Shown: piece by piece, positions 47,216 through 56,237 of the stretch
Position numbering within the stretch: position 1 is the stretch's first letter
How the letters are laid out: the number at the start of each line of letters is the position of its first letter
Assembly (NCBI RefSeq): GCF_003610355.1
Contig: NZ_RAPY01000003.1
Coordinates: 1-64,000 of the forward strand
Reading direction: 5' to 3'
Length of the DNA: 64,000 nucleotides
Origin: Sphingobacterium detergens
Lineage (GTDB): Bacteria; Bacteroidota; Bacteroidia; Sphingobacteriales; Sphingobacteriaceae
The notes under the pieces: model-generated
What the model was told of the DNA's origin: nothing
The model's database searches: none
What the model saw: the letters and a program-made list of their open reading frames with translations, nothing else
Position numbers and translations under genes: made by a program

Positions 47216-49468
47216 CTATTTTTCTTTGGCAGCTTCACCTTTTTCCTTCTCCATCTCGGCCTTAATTACTTTTTTAACTTTTCCTGACAGGCGATCCTCT
47301 ATATTGGCAGGCACTGCCTCGGGATGTTCTTTTGCATGTGCTTTGGTAGTAATAATGATAACACCATCCTTTCCCTGATCACCATATAGCGCAGAGGCAC
47401 TTTGATCCTTTAAGATTGTAATAGATTCAATATCATTTGAATTTATTTTATTTAGCCCAAAAGTCTTGCCCATAACTTCTCCATCCAAAACAATTAGCGG
47501 ATCTCCTTTGATCCCATTACTAAAGGCACCATACTTCCCTGGCCCACCACTCGCTAGTCCCCTCATATTGGTAACAATTCCCTGTGCTCTGCCCCTGAGC
47601 TCTGGTTCTTTCCCATCTGTTTTGGATTTCCCCTCAAATGTTATGGCCTTAGCATCCTGCTTGTCTTCATTCGCTTTATAAAAGACAGCAAGTGGCAGAG
47701 TCTCTCCTACTTTATTTTCAGACTTAAGTTCCTTAGCAACTTTACTGACCTTATCCGGATTTTCCCTTGCCCATTTTTTTGTGGTCACTTCAATAACACC
47801 ATCTTTCCCTTCACGTCCATATTTTACCATAGCTTGGGCATCCTTTATAACATTAATACTTTCAATATTATTCGGGTCAACACCCTTCATATCTTCCGAA
47901 CTAGCCTTTACCCCATCAATCACATACAAAACATCGCTTGGCTTATTACCTCCAACTGTAATCCCAATCGTATTACCTCTCAGTTCAGTCACTCTTTTAC
48001 CAACATTAGCCCCTTCTTTTAATTTCACCAAAACCACACCGTCTTTCCCAACATCACCATATTTATTCACAGCAGCTGGCCCTTCCAACACCGTCATTGA
48101 TGCAATAGCGTTTGGATCAATGTCATCTAAATTAAAGCCTGGATTTTGAAGAACACCGCCTACATAATACCGCATTTTTGTCAGCGCGATATCTTGTTTT
48201 TGTTGCATCTCAACTGAACTGGCTAGAATTGCGCCTCCAGAGATATCGATCGCTAGTTTGGTTTTATATTTAATTAGGGCATTATCATTAGAAAACCAAT
48301 ATTTTGCTAGTTTTCTTTCAGGATAAGCCAAAAAGTCCGCTTTAGAAACGAGCTTATTGTCAATAAAGTACTTTAGATCTTTAGAAAAATCGATATCCGA
48401 TCTGCTGATTTTTTTAAAATCGCTGGCTTGGTTAGCTTTTACGCTATGAAGGGTATCAATCTTAATCTCATTCGATCCAAAAGCTTCTTTCAATAACTTT
48501 CCCGCTTCGCCAACCATCTTCACTGACAACGTGGAATCCCGCTGTTGATCGTCCAATTTAAGAAGCGTAGTTTCATTAGCCTTTTCAACAACCCCTTCTA
48601 TGCTGCCCTCCGCTTTGCTTACAGTAAATGCTGCACCTGTCAGTAAGAATACTGGCAAAAGAAAGGCATATTTACTCAGTTCTATCTTGGATGACCTTTT
48701 CTTATTCATCATCATAATGCGACGTTTTAATAGTTTAAAATTAAATTGATTGCTCAACCCTATTGAAGTGCCCTTTTTGGACACATTCAACAGGCTATAT
48801 TGGTACGTCTGTTTGTCAATTCCTTTATTGAGCACCTGTTGATCAGTCAGAAACTCCAAATTTTGGCGAATGGCCCTGCGCATGAACCAGACGAAAGGAT
48901 TGTACCAACAACACACCAATATCATTTCAAACAATAAAATATCCAAGCTGTGAAGGCCTTTCACATGAATATCCTCATGCTTAAAAATATCTTTCAGTTC
49001 GGCATCCATATGCTGCCCTTTATTGACATAGATTTTATTTAAAAACGAAAATGGAACAATAGGAATAAACACATTCCGAAAAAAATATGTTTTCCATTGA
49101 TCCGCAGTGGAATGAAAATGAATCCTCAATAAACTCAATAATTGAAATAGGAACTTTAACAATAACAACACTGCCCCCAAAATAAACACCATCTCCACCA
49201 ATCCCGCCAATGTAAGCTTTTCTTGAACCTCCTGTTCCCCTATATAAAATGAAATCTGCTCACCGACCAAGCCCATGTCTAACCCACGCTGTACAAACAA
49301 TGATTTTAAATCCAAAAAAGGGTAAATAAAAGCAAATAATCCGCCTATTAAAAAATAGCCTCTATTTAATGAATAGAATGTTAGGCCTTTCAATAGTCCC
49401 ACATAACCTAAGTAGATTATGCTCAACAACAGATTGACTTGTATGATATAGGTCAGTAGATTTTCCAT
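47216..49468 (-). CDS. M56 (BlaR1-like) membrane metallopeptidase with three TonB-plug-like repeats
   Basis: A 750-residue inner-membrane protein. The N-terminal half (about 1-290) has four or five membrane segments and the M56 zinc motif HEDIH (164-168), with E205 as the probable third ligand, as in the BlaR1/MecR1 signal peptidases. The C-terminal half carries three copies of a plug-like motif, each with NxIxSI/M-x-V/I-L/K and a YG-x-x-GKDGV-x-x-V/I-TT-like end (about 435-486, 505-563 and 650-708). This motif is typical of SusC-type receptor plugs. The blaI-type gene lies 4 bp upstream, so the pair is a sensor-repressor module. Signal and target are unknown. Confidence 0.87.
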   Translation of the reverse strand: MENLLTYIIQVNLLLSIIYLGYVGLLKGLTFYSLNRGYFLIGGLFAFIYPFLDLKSLFVQRGLDMGLVGEQISFYIGEQEVQEKLTLAGLVEMVFILGAVLLLLKFLFQLLSLLRIHFHSTADQWKTYFFRNVFIPIVPFSFLNKIYVNKGQHMDAELKDIFKHEDIHVKGLHSLDILLFEMILVCCWYNPFVWFMRRAIRQNLEFLTDQQVLNKGIDKQTYQYSLLNVSKKGTSIGLSNQFNFKLLKRRIMMMNKKRSSKIELSKYAFLLPVFLLTGAAFTVSKAEGSIEGVVEKANETTLLKLDDQQRDSTLSVKMVGEAGKLLKEAFGSNEIKIDTLHSVKANQASDFKKISRSDIDFSKDLKYFIDNKLVSKADFLAYPERKLAKYWFSNDNALIKYKTKLAIDISGGAILASSVEMQQKQDIALTKMRYYVGGVLQNPGFNLDDIDPNAIASMTVLEGPAAVNKYGDVGKDGVVLVKLKEGANVGKRVTELRGNTIGITVGGNKPSDVLYVIDGVKASSEDMKGVDPNNIESINVIKDAQAMVKYGREGKDGVIEVTTKKWARENPDKVSKVAKELKSENKVGETLPLAVFYKANEDKQDAKAITFEGKSKTDGKEPELRGRAQGIVTNMRGLASGGPGKYGAFSNGIKGDPLIVLDGEVMGKTFGLNKINSNDIESITILKDQSASALYGDQGKDGVIIITTKAHAKEHPEAVPANIEDRLSGKVKKVIKAEMEKEKGEAAKEK

Positions 49469-49472
49469 TGTA

Positions 49473-49835
49473 TTATGATTTGTTGTTTTTGATCATATCC
49501 ATGATCTCCTTAAGTTCGCCCTCAGTCAGCTTTTCCTCTTTCACGAAAAAAGAAACCATCTCTTTGTAAGAATTCTTGAAATAATCACCCACAAAAGAAT
49601 TCATAAACTTGGCTTTATAATCCTGCTCACTGACCATAGGCTCATAACGTTTTGCATTAGCATAACGCACAGCTTTCACAAAGTCCTTACGCTCCAAATT
49701 CTTTACTGTCGAGGCAAGTGTCGTATAAGGCATTTTCTCGCCCTTGACATTATCTAAGATCTCTTTAATAAAACCTCCATTTAGGCTCCAGATAGATTGC
49801 ATTGCCTGCTCTTCTTGTGCTGTTAACTTTTCCAT
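49473..49835 (-). CDS. BlaI/MecI-family transcriptional repressor
   Basis: A 120-residue winged-helix repressor of the BlaI/MecI/CopY family. The recognition region YTTLASTVKNLERKDFVKA is clear. Family members dimerise on a dyad operator and are cut when the partner M56 peptidase is activated. A perfect dyad TACGAA-TAA-TTCGTA (49870-49884) lies 35 bp upstream of this gene and overlaps its predicted start of transcription, so autorepression of this pair is likely. Confidence 0.92.
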   Translation of the reverse strand: MEKLTAQEEQAMQSIWSLNGGFIKEILDNVKGEKMPYTTLASTVKNLERKDFVKAVRYANAKRYEPMVSEQDYKAKFMNSFVGDYFKNSYKEMVSFFVKEEKLTEGELKEIMDMIKNNKS

Positions 49836-50152
49836 GTCTTAATCTTTCTTTACTATTCTTTCACTAATCTACGAATAATTCGTAAATACCAAAAATATAT
49901 TTTTATTTATCATGTAACCCATCTAAGCGGGTCATAGGCCAAATATTCTTTGTAACATTACAATCGGTATCATTTCTCGACGTATTTAAAATCAGTCCCA
50001 TCGAATATAAGTTGACTGGCCGAAAATTTGCTATTCCTTATTTTTTATTTATAACTTTCATCTGTAGATCATATTCTTCCAGTACACAAATTCCATCTTG
50101 GTAGAAATGAAATTTTAAACAGCGGTAATTCAAAACAAATACAACAAGATAA
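49836..50152. other. Divergent control region of the blaI pair and the zinc-ribbon operon
   Basis: A 317-bp gap between divergent genes. The minus side carries the BlaI-type operator (49870-49884) and the -7 element TATTTTTG (49890-49897). The plus side up to 50152 is AT-rich and shows no clear promoter for the zinc-ribbon gene. No gene is seen. Confidence 0.55.
49870..49884 (-). promoter_or_regulatory. Probable BlaI-type operator
   Basis: A perfect inverted repeat, TACGAA and TTCGTA around TAA. It sits directly downstream of the minus-strand -7 element TATTTTTG (49890-49897) and over the expected transcription start of the blaI-type gene, where a bound repressor would block initiation. Confidence 0.65.
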
Positions 50153-51523
50153 ATGGCCAAAAGCATCAAAGCGATCAAATGTCCCCATTGTGGCAGCATA
50201 AAAGTCAGCACAATACGCCCCGACTATTACAAATGTGACAGTTGTGGAACGGAGTTTTTCTTAGATAGCGATGATATCAATATCAATCACAATTACAACT
50301 ATCCGCGCAACAACCCGGATCAGTATAAACCAATACGTATCGTATTATTTGCTGTTGTAGGCTTTATTGCCCTCATGTTTTTAATCGGAGCCTTAAGTGC
50401 CATTTTTTCCAAAAAACCTGAACCGAATTATTCGACCTATAGTTCGTCCAACACTGCCGACAAAAAAGAAGAAGCTATTACCCTGGAATGGAATTATGCC
50501 TCAAACGAATTATTTTTGGATAAAAACAATATTCCCCATATTGTCGTGGTGGGCAATGTCCGGAATTCAAAAGCAAGATTTGACGAAGGGAAAGACAATA
50601 AAGTCTATATCGGATTATTTGACCCTAAAACTGGTAAAAAGGAATGGATAAAACAATTGATGGATACTCCCGTCGAATTATCGAGTAGCGACGTTAAATT
50701 ACAGGTCTTTGAAGACCAAAACCTGTACATCATCGTCAAATCCAAGTATATCTATCAATTGGACAGAAATAGCCTAACCTACAAAAGTGTCCTTGAAAAT
50801 TATGTCAAAGATGCACCGTCACTCAGCACCGGCATTGCCAAAGTTGAATTTAAATACGAAGATTATGGATCTTCCTATCAAATTATAAACAATGAAGGGC
50901 AAAATCTTGCCTATTACCCTTTAATCAATAAATCTATACCGGATAAGCAACTTTACGATGAAAGAAGGAAGAAACTTCCCAATCCGACAACAAAAACTGA
51001 GTTCACTTTTTCAAGTAAATCCAGTTATTACCCCGAGGAAAAAATTCAGTTAATCCAATACAGTTACCAATATCAATATGGATTTCCTAAAGATAGTCCG
51101 CGCTTTTCCTGGGATAAAGATTATGGCGGATCAGGTATTTTTACCGACCGCGATCCTTACAAAAAGGTACTGATCAATCCTTGGCAATTTAAAGGAGCCC
51201 GTCTGATTAGCTTTAAAGATTTCACACCTGGAAGGCTCTATTTTCAGCCTGTCGTGCTTGCTCAGAATGACAAAACACTTTTGATTGCATACAAACCAAC
51301 ACCAGCGGAAGATGATCCTCTACAAATACAACTATTGGATATTTCTACTGGTGCTATACAGAAAACAATCAGCACAGAACTTAAATCCATTTATGGAAAC
51401 GGCTGTCTACTCAAAGATGGTTTTATTGTCAAAGGTTCAAGCGACTATTACTATTTTGATAATAGCGGAAAACAAATCAATAAATTCGAAGGGTATAATC
51501 CCAAATTCGACTCATTAAATTAA
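50153..51523 (+). CDS. Zinc-ribbon membrane protein of unknown function
   Basis: A 456-residue protein. An N-terminal zinc ribbon has C10-x2-C13 and C28-x2-C31, followed by a single membrane segment (62-85). The large remaining part (about 110-456) has repeated beta-strand blocks with a propeller-like look (for example YIGLFDPKTGKKEW) and would face the periplasm. I do not recognise a named family. The gene starts a three-gene operon with the SPFH-SHOCT gene (5 bp after it) and a small membrane protein gene. A zinc-ribbon membrane protein beside an SPFH protein recalls the ydjG/ydjI arrangement of Bacillus subtilis. Confidence 0.72.
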   Translation: MAKSIKAIKCPHCGSIKVSTIRPDYYKCDSCGTEFFLDSDDININHNYNYPRNNPDQYKPIRIVLFAVVGFIALMFLIGALSAIFSKKPEPNYSTYSSSNTADKKEEAITLEWNYASNELFLDKNNIPHIVVVGNVRNSKARFDEGKDNKVYIGLFDPKTGKKEWIKQLMDTPVELSSSDVKLQVFEDQNLYIIVKSKYIYQLDRNSLTYKSVLENYVKDAPSLSTGIAKVEFKYEDYGSSYQIINNEGQNLAYYPLINKSIPDKQLYDERRKKLPNPTTKTEFTFSSKSSYYPEEKIQLIQYSYQYQYGFPKDSPRFSWDKDYGGSGIFTDRDPYKKVLINPWQFKGARLISFKDFTPGRLYFQPVVLAQNDKTLLIAYKPTPAEDDPLQIQLLDISTGAIQKTISTELKSIYGNGCLLKDGFIVKGSSDYYYFDNSGKQINKFEGYNPKFDSLN

Positions 51524-51528
51524 ATATT

Positions 51529-52536
51529 ATGGGACTATTCAATCTTTTTAACAACCAACTATCAGAGGTCATTGAGTGGAAAAATCAAGACCCCCATGTA
51601 TTATGGTATAAATTTCCTTCCGAAAGAAATGAAATTAAAAATTCCAGTAAGCTTATTCTTGCCCCAGGACAGGGCTGTATCCTTGTTTATGAAGGGAAAG
51701 GTGAAAGCTTGCTCACAGAGGCCGGCACCTATAATTTAAAAACGGATAACCACCCTTTCTTTACAACCTTGGCCAGGTTGAGACAAAATTTTGAGTCTGA
51801 ACACAAGCTGTATATTTACTTCTTTCGTACTGCAGCTATTGTCAATCAGTCTTGGGGCACAGGAAATCCAATAAAATACATTGACCCACAATATAATCTT
51901 CCAGTGGAAATAGGCTTGAACGGTACTTTTTCTTACATTATCAAAGAACCCGTTCATTTCTATAAAAACATCGTTGCCAATCAAAACACAGTCAGCACAG
52001 CGGCGATTCAGGATGTTATCAACAATCGAATTCCGCAACAGATTGTCGCACAGATTGCCCAAAAAAAATTGGGTTATAATGAAATCGATAGCCAACTCCC
52101 CGTTTTGTCCATTGACATAAAAGCGGCTGTCGAACAGGATTTTAAAGATCTCGGATTAGAAATTACAGATTTTAAGATCCTAGGAACTCAGTTTGACGCG
52201 AACACACAACGTAGAATTGGTGAAATTGCTGATTTGACGACGCAAAATCAGGCCGCGCAGCAGGCAGGCTTGAGCTATGTGGAATTGGAAAAATTGCGCG
52301 CGCTCCGGGATGCCGCAAAAAATGAAGGTGGTCTGGCCGGCATTGGCGCACAACTGGGTGTTGGCATGGAGCTGGGGAAGCAATTTGATCTTCAAAAAGA
52401 AGAGATCAAAGACAATATACAAGAAGAAGGTGATTTTGTCGAAAAACTGCAAAAACTACAATTACTGCTACGTGAAAACATCATCACACAGGACGAATTC
52501 GACACACTCAAAAAACAGATTCTCAACAAAATATAA
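51529..52536 (+). CDS. SPFH domain protein with C-terminal SHOCT motif
   Basis: A 335-residue protein. The bulk (about 15-230) is an SPFH/virion-core-like domain with the block IKAAVEQDFKDLGLEITDFKILG. The region about 235-290 is Gln/Gly-rich and the end (about 301-335) has a SHOCT-type short helical module (LLRENIITQDEFDTLKKQIL). No membrane segment is visible, so membrane contact would be through its partners. SPFH proteins organise membrane microdomains. It sits 5 bp after the zinc-ribbon gene and 6 bp before the small membrane protein gene. Confidence 0.82.
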   Translation: MGLFNLFNNQLSEVIEWKNQDPHVLWYKFPSERNEIKNSSKLILAPGQGCILVYEGKGESLLTEAGTYNLKTDNHPFFTTLARLRQNFESEHKLYIYFFRTAAIVNQSWGTGNPIKYIDPQYNLPVEIGLNGTFSYIIKEPVHFYKNIVANQNTVSTAAIQDVINNRIPQQIVAQIAQKKLGYNEIDSQLPVLSIDIKAAVEQDFKDLGLEITDFKILGTQFDANTQRRIGEIADLTTQNQAAQQAGLSYVELEKLRALRDAAKNEGGLAGIGAQLGVGMELGKQFDLQKEEIKDNIQEEGDFVEKLQKLQLLLRENIITQDEFDTLKKQILNKI

Positions 52537-52542
52537 CCCATC

Positions 52543-52788
52543 ATGAAATACATCTTTGGTATATTATTCACCTTGGTTATCCTATTTGTAGCCACCTATT
52601 TTCTATTAGGGCTCTGGGGTATCCATTTCCTGGATGCTGAAAATTTCAGCAAGATCCTATGGACAACAGGTATCCTTACCCTTACATCTATTATTTTGGT
52701 CTGCTTCGTTATCTTGCCTTTTTTTGGTTCGGGCAAAAACGGAAAATATGAGGATAAAGGAAAAGTCGCCCAGCGAAAAATAGATTAA
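52543..52788 (+). CDS. Small membrane protein of the SPFH operon
   Basis: An 81-residue protein with two membrane segments (about 4-27 and 37-63) and a short basic C-terminal tail. I do not recognise a family. It starts 6 bp after the SPFH gene stop, so it belongs to the same operon and may anchor the SPFH protein. Confidence 0.6.
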   Translation: MKYIFGILFTLVILFVATYFLLGLWGIHFLDAENFSKILWTTGILTLTSIILVCFVILPFFGSGKNGKYEDKGKVAQRKID

Positions 52789-52820
52789 CGTTGTAGGTAT
52801 AATAAGATAGTGTTAAATTT

Positions 52821-52857
52821 GAATAAACTATTTGCTTATTTGAGTAAATAGTTATTC
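52821..52857. promoter_or_regulatory. Long dyad upstream of gltA
   Basis: GAATAAACTATTT (52821-52833) and AAATAGTTATTC (52846-52857) form a 12-bp stem with one bulged base. The AT-rich dyad lies 123 bp upstream of gltA and 33 bp downstream of the small membrane protein gene. It lacks a T-run, so it may be an operator rather than a terminator. Confidence 0.4.
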
Positions 52858-52929
52858 AATATTATCCAAAATGACGCAATGATGTCATTTAAATTCCAAA
52901 AGAACTTTCAGTTTTAAATATCAAATAGT

Positions 52930-52937
52930 TAAATTTG
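52930..52937 (+). promoter_or_regulatory. Possible -7 element of gltA
   Basis: TAAATTTG fits TAnnTTTG and gives a leader of about 37 nt before the ATG at 52980. No good -33 TTG is seen. Confidence 0.4.
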
Positions 52938-52979
52938 TGAGATTAGCATACAAAATCAGATATAAGATAACATATAAAC

Positions 52980-54266
52980 ATGTCAGATAAAGCATCTATA
53001 AATTTAGACGGCACTTCTTATGACCTTCCGGTCATTGTCGGTACTGAAAATGAAAAAGCAGTTGATATTTCAAAATTAAGAGATCTAAGCGGATTTATTA
53101 CGTTAGACCCAGGATACAAAAACACGGGTGCAACAAAAAGTGCGATTACTTTCCTTGACGGTGAAACAGGTATATTGAGATATAGAGGATATCCAATTGA
53201 GCAATTGGCAGAGAAGTCTACGTTCTTGGAAGTTGCTTATTTATTGATCTACGGAGAACTTCCGAAAAAAGAGGTATTGGAAAAATTCAGAGCTGACATC
53301 AAAAAGCAAATGATGATCCACGAAGATATGAAGAATTTCTTCGCTGGATTCCCATCCAAATCCCACCCAATGGGCCAACTTTCTTGTTTAGTGGGCGCAT
53401 TATCTGCATTTTACCCTGAATCTTTAAATCCAAACTTAACTGACGAAGAAGAAGATCAAACGATTATCAATCTTTTGGCTAAAATGCCTACTATCGTTTC
53501 GTGGATTCAAAAGAAATCTTTAGGTCATCCAGTAGTTTACCCTAAAAACAATTTGGGTTATATTGACAACTTCTTGAATATGCTATTCGGCGAAGTTAAC
53601 GACGAAAAAACATTCGATCCTGTTGTCATCGATGCTATGCACAAATTGCTTATTTTACATGCTGACCACGAACAAAACTGTTCGACATCAACAGTTCGTA
53701 TCGTAGGCTCATCCAATGCGAACCTTTATGCTTCTGTTGCCTCAGGTATCAATGCATTATGGGGTCCTTTACATGGTGGTGCCAATCAAGCGGTAATCGA
53801 AATGTTGGAAGCGATCAAAAATGATGGTGGTGATGCAGAAAAATATCTTGCAAAAGCCAAAGATAAAAACGATCCATTCCGTTTAATGGGATTCGGTCAC
53901 CGTGTATACAAAAACTTCGATCCACGTGCTAAAATTATCAAAAAAGCATGTGACGATATTTTAGAAAAATTAGGTGTTCAAGACCCAGTATTGGATATTG
54001 CTAAGAAACTAGAAGAAGCAGCATTGAATGATCAATACTTTATCGATAGAAAACTTTATCCAAACGTCGATTTCTATTCAGGTATCATCTATCGTGCGTT
54101 AGGATTTAAAGCAGATATGTTTACCGTATTATTTGCTTTGGGTCGTCTTCCAGGATGGATCGCACAATGGAAAGAAATGCGTGAAAACAAAGAGCCTATC
54201 GGCCGTCCAAGACAAGTATATGTTGGACATACCGAACGTAATTACGTTGAGTTCTCAAATCGTTAA
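52980..54266 (+). CDS. gltA: Citrate synthase (type II)
   Basis: A 428-residue enzyme of the TCA cycle that condenses oxaloacetate and acetyl-CoA. Conserved blocks are present: the first active-site His region HADHEQNCST, GPLHGGANQAV, and GFGHRVYKNFDPRAK with its active-site His and Arg. Length is typical of the long hexameric (NADH-sensitive) group. It stands alone, ending at a 46-bp palindromic terminator, and is followed by the nuo operon. The link to respiration is by pathway, not by a shared transcript. Confidence 0.96.
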   Translation: MSDKASINLDGTSYDLPVIVGTENEKAVDISKLRDLSGFITLDPGYKNTGATKSAITFLDGETGILRYRGYPIEQLAEKSTFLEVAYLLIYGELPKKEVLEKFRADIKKQMMIHEDMKNFFAGFPSKSHPMGQLSCLVGALSAFYPESLNPNLTDEEEDQTIINLLAKMPTIVSWIQKKSLGHPVVYPKNNLGYIDNFLNMLFGEVNDEKTFDPVVIDAMHKLLILHADHEQNCSTSTVRIVGSSNANLYASVASGINALWGPLHGGANQAVIEMLEAIKNDGGDAEKYLAKAKDKNDPFRLMGFGHRVYKNFDPRAKIIKKACDDILEKLGVQDPVLDIAKKLEEAALNDQYFIDRKLYPNVDFYSGIIYRALGFKADMFTVLFALGRLPGWIAQWKEMRENKEPIGRPRQVYVGHTERNYVEFSNR

Positions 54267-54274
54267 TTCGATTT

Positions 54275-54320
54275 ATCAGCATAAAAAAAGCATCCCTCGG
54301 GATGCTTTTTTTATGCTGAT
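54275..54320. terminator. Palindromic terminator after gltA
   Basis: A perfect 22-bp stem (54275-54296 with 54299-54320) and a 2-nt centre, with A7 and T7 runs inside the arms. It can end transcription in either direction. Confidence 0.9.
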
Positions 54321-54542
54321 CATATACAGTTTTCATTTAAAAACCTGCTGTCCTTTTAAGATATGATAAAGACAAAGAATCTGTACTCCCTATGACAAAA
54401 CCATAAGCCGAAGGCATATATAACCAAAATCTCACTACGCATTACTAAATACTCCTATCTAGCAAATACCTCTATTATGTCACGATAATCTACTTGTTAA
54501 GTATATTTTAATTTTTCCCTATCGAAATTCCCTGTTTTTCGT

Positions 54543-54550
54543 TAAGTTTG
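54543..54550 (+). promoter_or_regulatory. Probable -7 element of the nuoH-N operon
   Basis: TAAGTTTG lies 42 bp before the TTG start of nuoH. The expected -33 TTG is not clear. The rest of the 326-bp gap between gltA and nuoH holds the terminator and a degenerate inverted relative of the 47-bp repeats near 54390-54470. Confidence 0.45.
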
Positions 54551-54592
54551 CGTATTCATTGGACGCTTATTAAAAATCATTATAAATAAGAC

Positions 54593-55666
54593 TTGTTAGA
54601 TACAATACTACATATCTTGGTTCCCATTGCTATTTTCACCTTTATAGCAGCATTTACCTTATTTGCAGTATATGCCGAACGTAAGATTGCGGGATTTGTC
54701 CAAGATCGTCTCGGACCAATGGAAACCGGGAAATATGGCAGTCTCCAGACCATAGCCGATATCCTTAAATTGCTTCAAAAAGAATTAATCACCCCTTCTT
54801 TAGCCGATAAAATTCTCTTTAGAATTGCCCCAATTATTATTTTCGTAGCAGTCTTTACTGGATTTGCTGTGATTCCATGGGCCAAAGATTTTATTCCAGC
54901 CAATACACACACGGGATTATTCTTTATCATGGCTATTATCTCCATTGATGCCTTAGGGATTCTAATGGCTGGTTGGGGATCCAACAACAAATATTCGCTG
55001 CTTGGATCTATGCGTGCAATTGCCCAAATGGTATCCTATGAAATACCGGTTGGGCTCTCATTGATCACCGTAGTGATGCTAACACAGACCCTAAACCTCA
55101 ATGAAATTGCTATTGGTCAAGGCATTCTGACTAACGGAAGCATCAAGTTTTTAGGCTTTTGGGAAGTCAATGAGATTGGTGGTTTCTTCGCTTGGAATAT
55201 TTTTCAAGCCCCACATTTAATTGTAACCTACATCATATTCTTTATCGCAACACTTGCTGAATGTAACCGGGCTCCCTTTGATATTCCGGAAGCGGAATCC
55301 GAATTGGTTGGTGGTTTTCACACGGAATATGGCGGGATTCAATTTGCCTTTATTTTCCTCGCCGAGTATGCCATGATGTTTTTGGTATCGATGTTGGGTG
55401 TAGTTCTGTTCCTAGGTGGCTGGAATACACCACTCCCAAATATTGGCGCGATACGGTTGGCAGATTGGACAACAGGCCTAGCCTGGGGAATCTTTTGGAC
55501 CTTGACCAAGTCATTATTCATTGTAGGGGTACAAATGTGGATTCGGTGGACTTTACCCCGGTTGCGTGCCGATCAATTGATGAGCTTATGCTGGAAGGTA
55601 TTGACACCCTTAGCTTTTATTTGCATGGCAATTTCGGCCATTTGGAGAATTTTAATTATAGCATAA
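54593..55666 (+). CDS. nuoH: NADH-quinone oxidoreductase subunit H
   Basis: A 357-residue membrane subunit with about eight membrane segments. It forms the quinone-side wall of complex I together with NuoB and NuoD. Signature blocks AERKIAGFVQDRLGPM (about 28-43) and the cytoplasmic loop ending in ECNRAPFDIPEAESELVGGF are intact. The frame has a stop (TAA 54587-54589) two codons before TTG 54593, so the start must be this TTG or an even less likely codon. It is the first gene here, with nuoA-G not upstream. Confidence 0.95.
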   Translation: MLDTILHILVPIAIFTFIAAFTLFAVYAERKIAGFVQDRLGPMETGKYGSLQTIADILKLLQKELITPSLADKILFRIAPIIIFVAVFTGFAVIPWAKDFIPANTHTGLFFIMAIISIDALGILMAGWGSNNKYSLLGSMRAIAQMVSYEIPVGLSLITVVMLTQTLNLNEIAIGQGILTNGSIKFLGFWEVNEIGGFFAWNIFQAPHLIVTYIIFFIATLAECNRAPFDIPEAESELVGGFHTEYGGIQFAFIFLAEYAMMFLVSMLGVVLFLGGWNTPLPNIGAIRLADWTTGLAWGIFWTLTKSLFIVGVQMWIRWTLPRLRADQLMSLCWKVLTPLAFICMAISAIWRILIIA

Positions 55667-55669
55667 GAT

Positions 55670-56233
55670 ATGATATTTAAGACGGCTTCCCACGCATTTC
55701 GTACAGCAATCAAAGGATTATCTTTGACTGTCAAGCACTTGTTTGGCGCTCGACGTTCGCGTCAGGAATTAAATATCAAAAACGACAACTACTTCGACCG
55801 TCAGGAGGGCATTGTCACAGTACAATATCCTGCCGAAAAAATGCCTATCCCCGAAGTCGCTCGCTATCAATTGCAAGTAGATATTGATGATTGCATCGTC
55901 TGTGACCTTTGTGCCAAAGCATGTCCCGTAGATTGTATTGAAATTGAAGCGATCAAATCACCAGAAGCGATCGGAAAGACTTCAGACGGTAGCGTCAAGC
56001 GGTTATATCCAGCCAAGTTCAATATTGATATGGCCAAATGTATGTATTGTGGACTATGTACGGTTGTCTGCCCTACAGAATGCATTGTCATGACCAATGA
56101 ATATGATCGTAGCTCGCAAAAGTTAACTGATCTGATCTATGGCTTTTCAGACATGACCGACGAACAAGTTGCACAACGAAAAGCAGAATGGACACAATTT
56201 CAAGCTGAAAAGGAGGCGGCAAAGCAAAAATAA
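55670..56233 (+). CDS. nuoI: NADH-quinone oxidoreductase subunit I
   Basis: A 187-residue peripheral subunit with two 4Fe-4S sites: CIVCDLCAKACPVDC and CMYCGLCTVVCPTEC, each with the usual C-x2-C-x2-C-x3-C spacing. It passes electrons towards the quinone site and lies against NuoH. It starts 3 bp after the nuoH stop. The N-terminal helix ends in a basic segment typical of the subunit. Confidence 0.95.
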   Translation: MIFKTASHAFRTAIKGLSLTVKHLFGARRSRQELNIKNDNYFDRQEGIVTVQYPAEKMPIPEVARYQLQVDIDDCIVCDLCAKACPVDCIEIEAIKSPEAIGKTSDGSVKRLYPAKFNIDMAKCMYCGLCTVVCPTECIVMTNEYDRSSQKLTDLIYGFSDMTDEQVAQRKAEWTQFQAEKEAAKQK

Positions 56234-56237
56234 AAGC

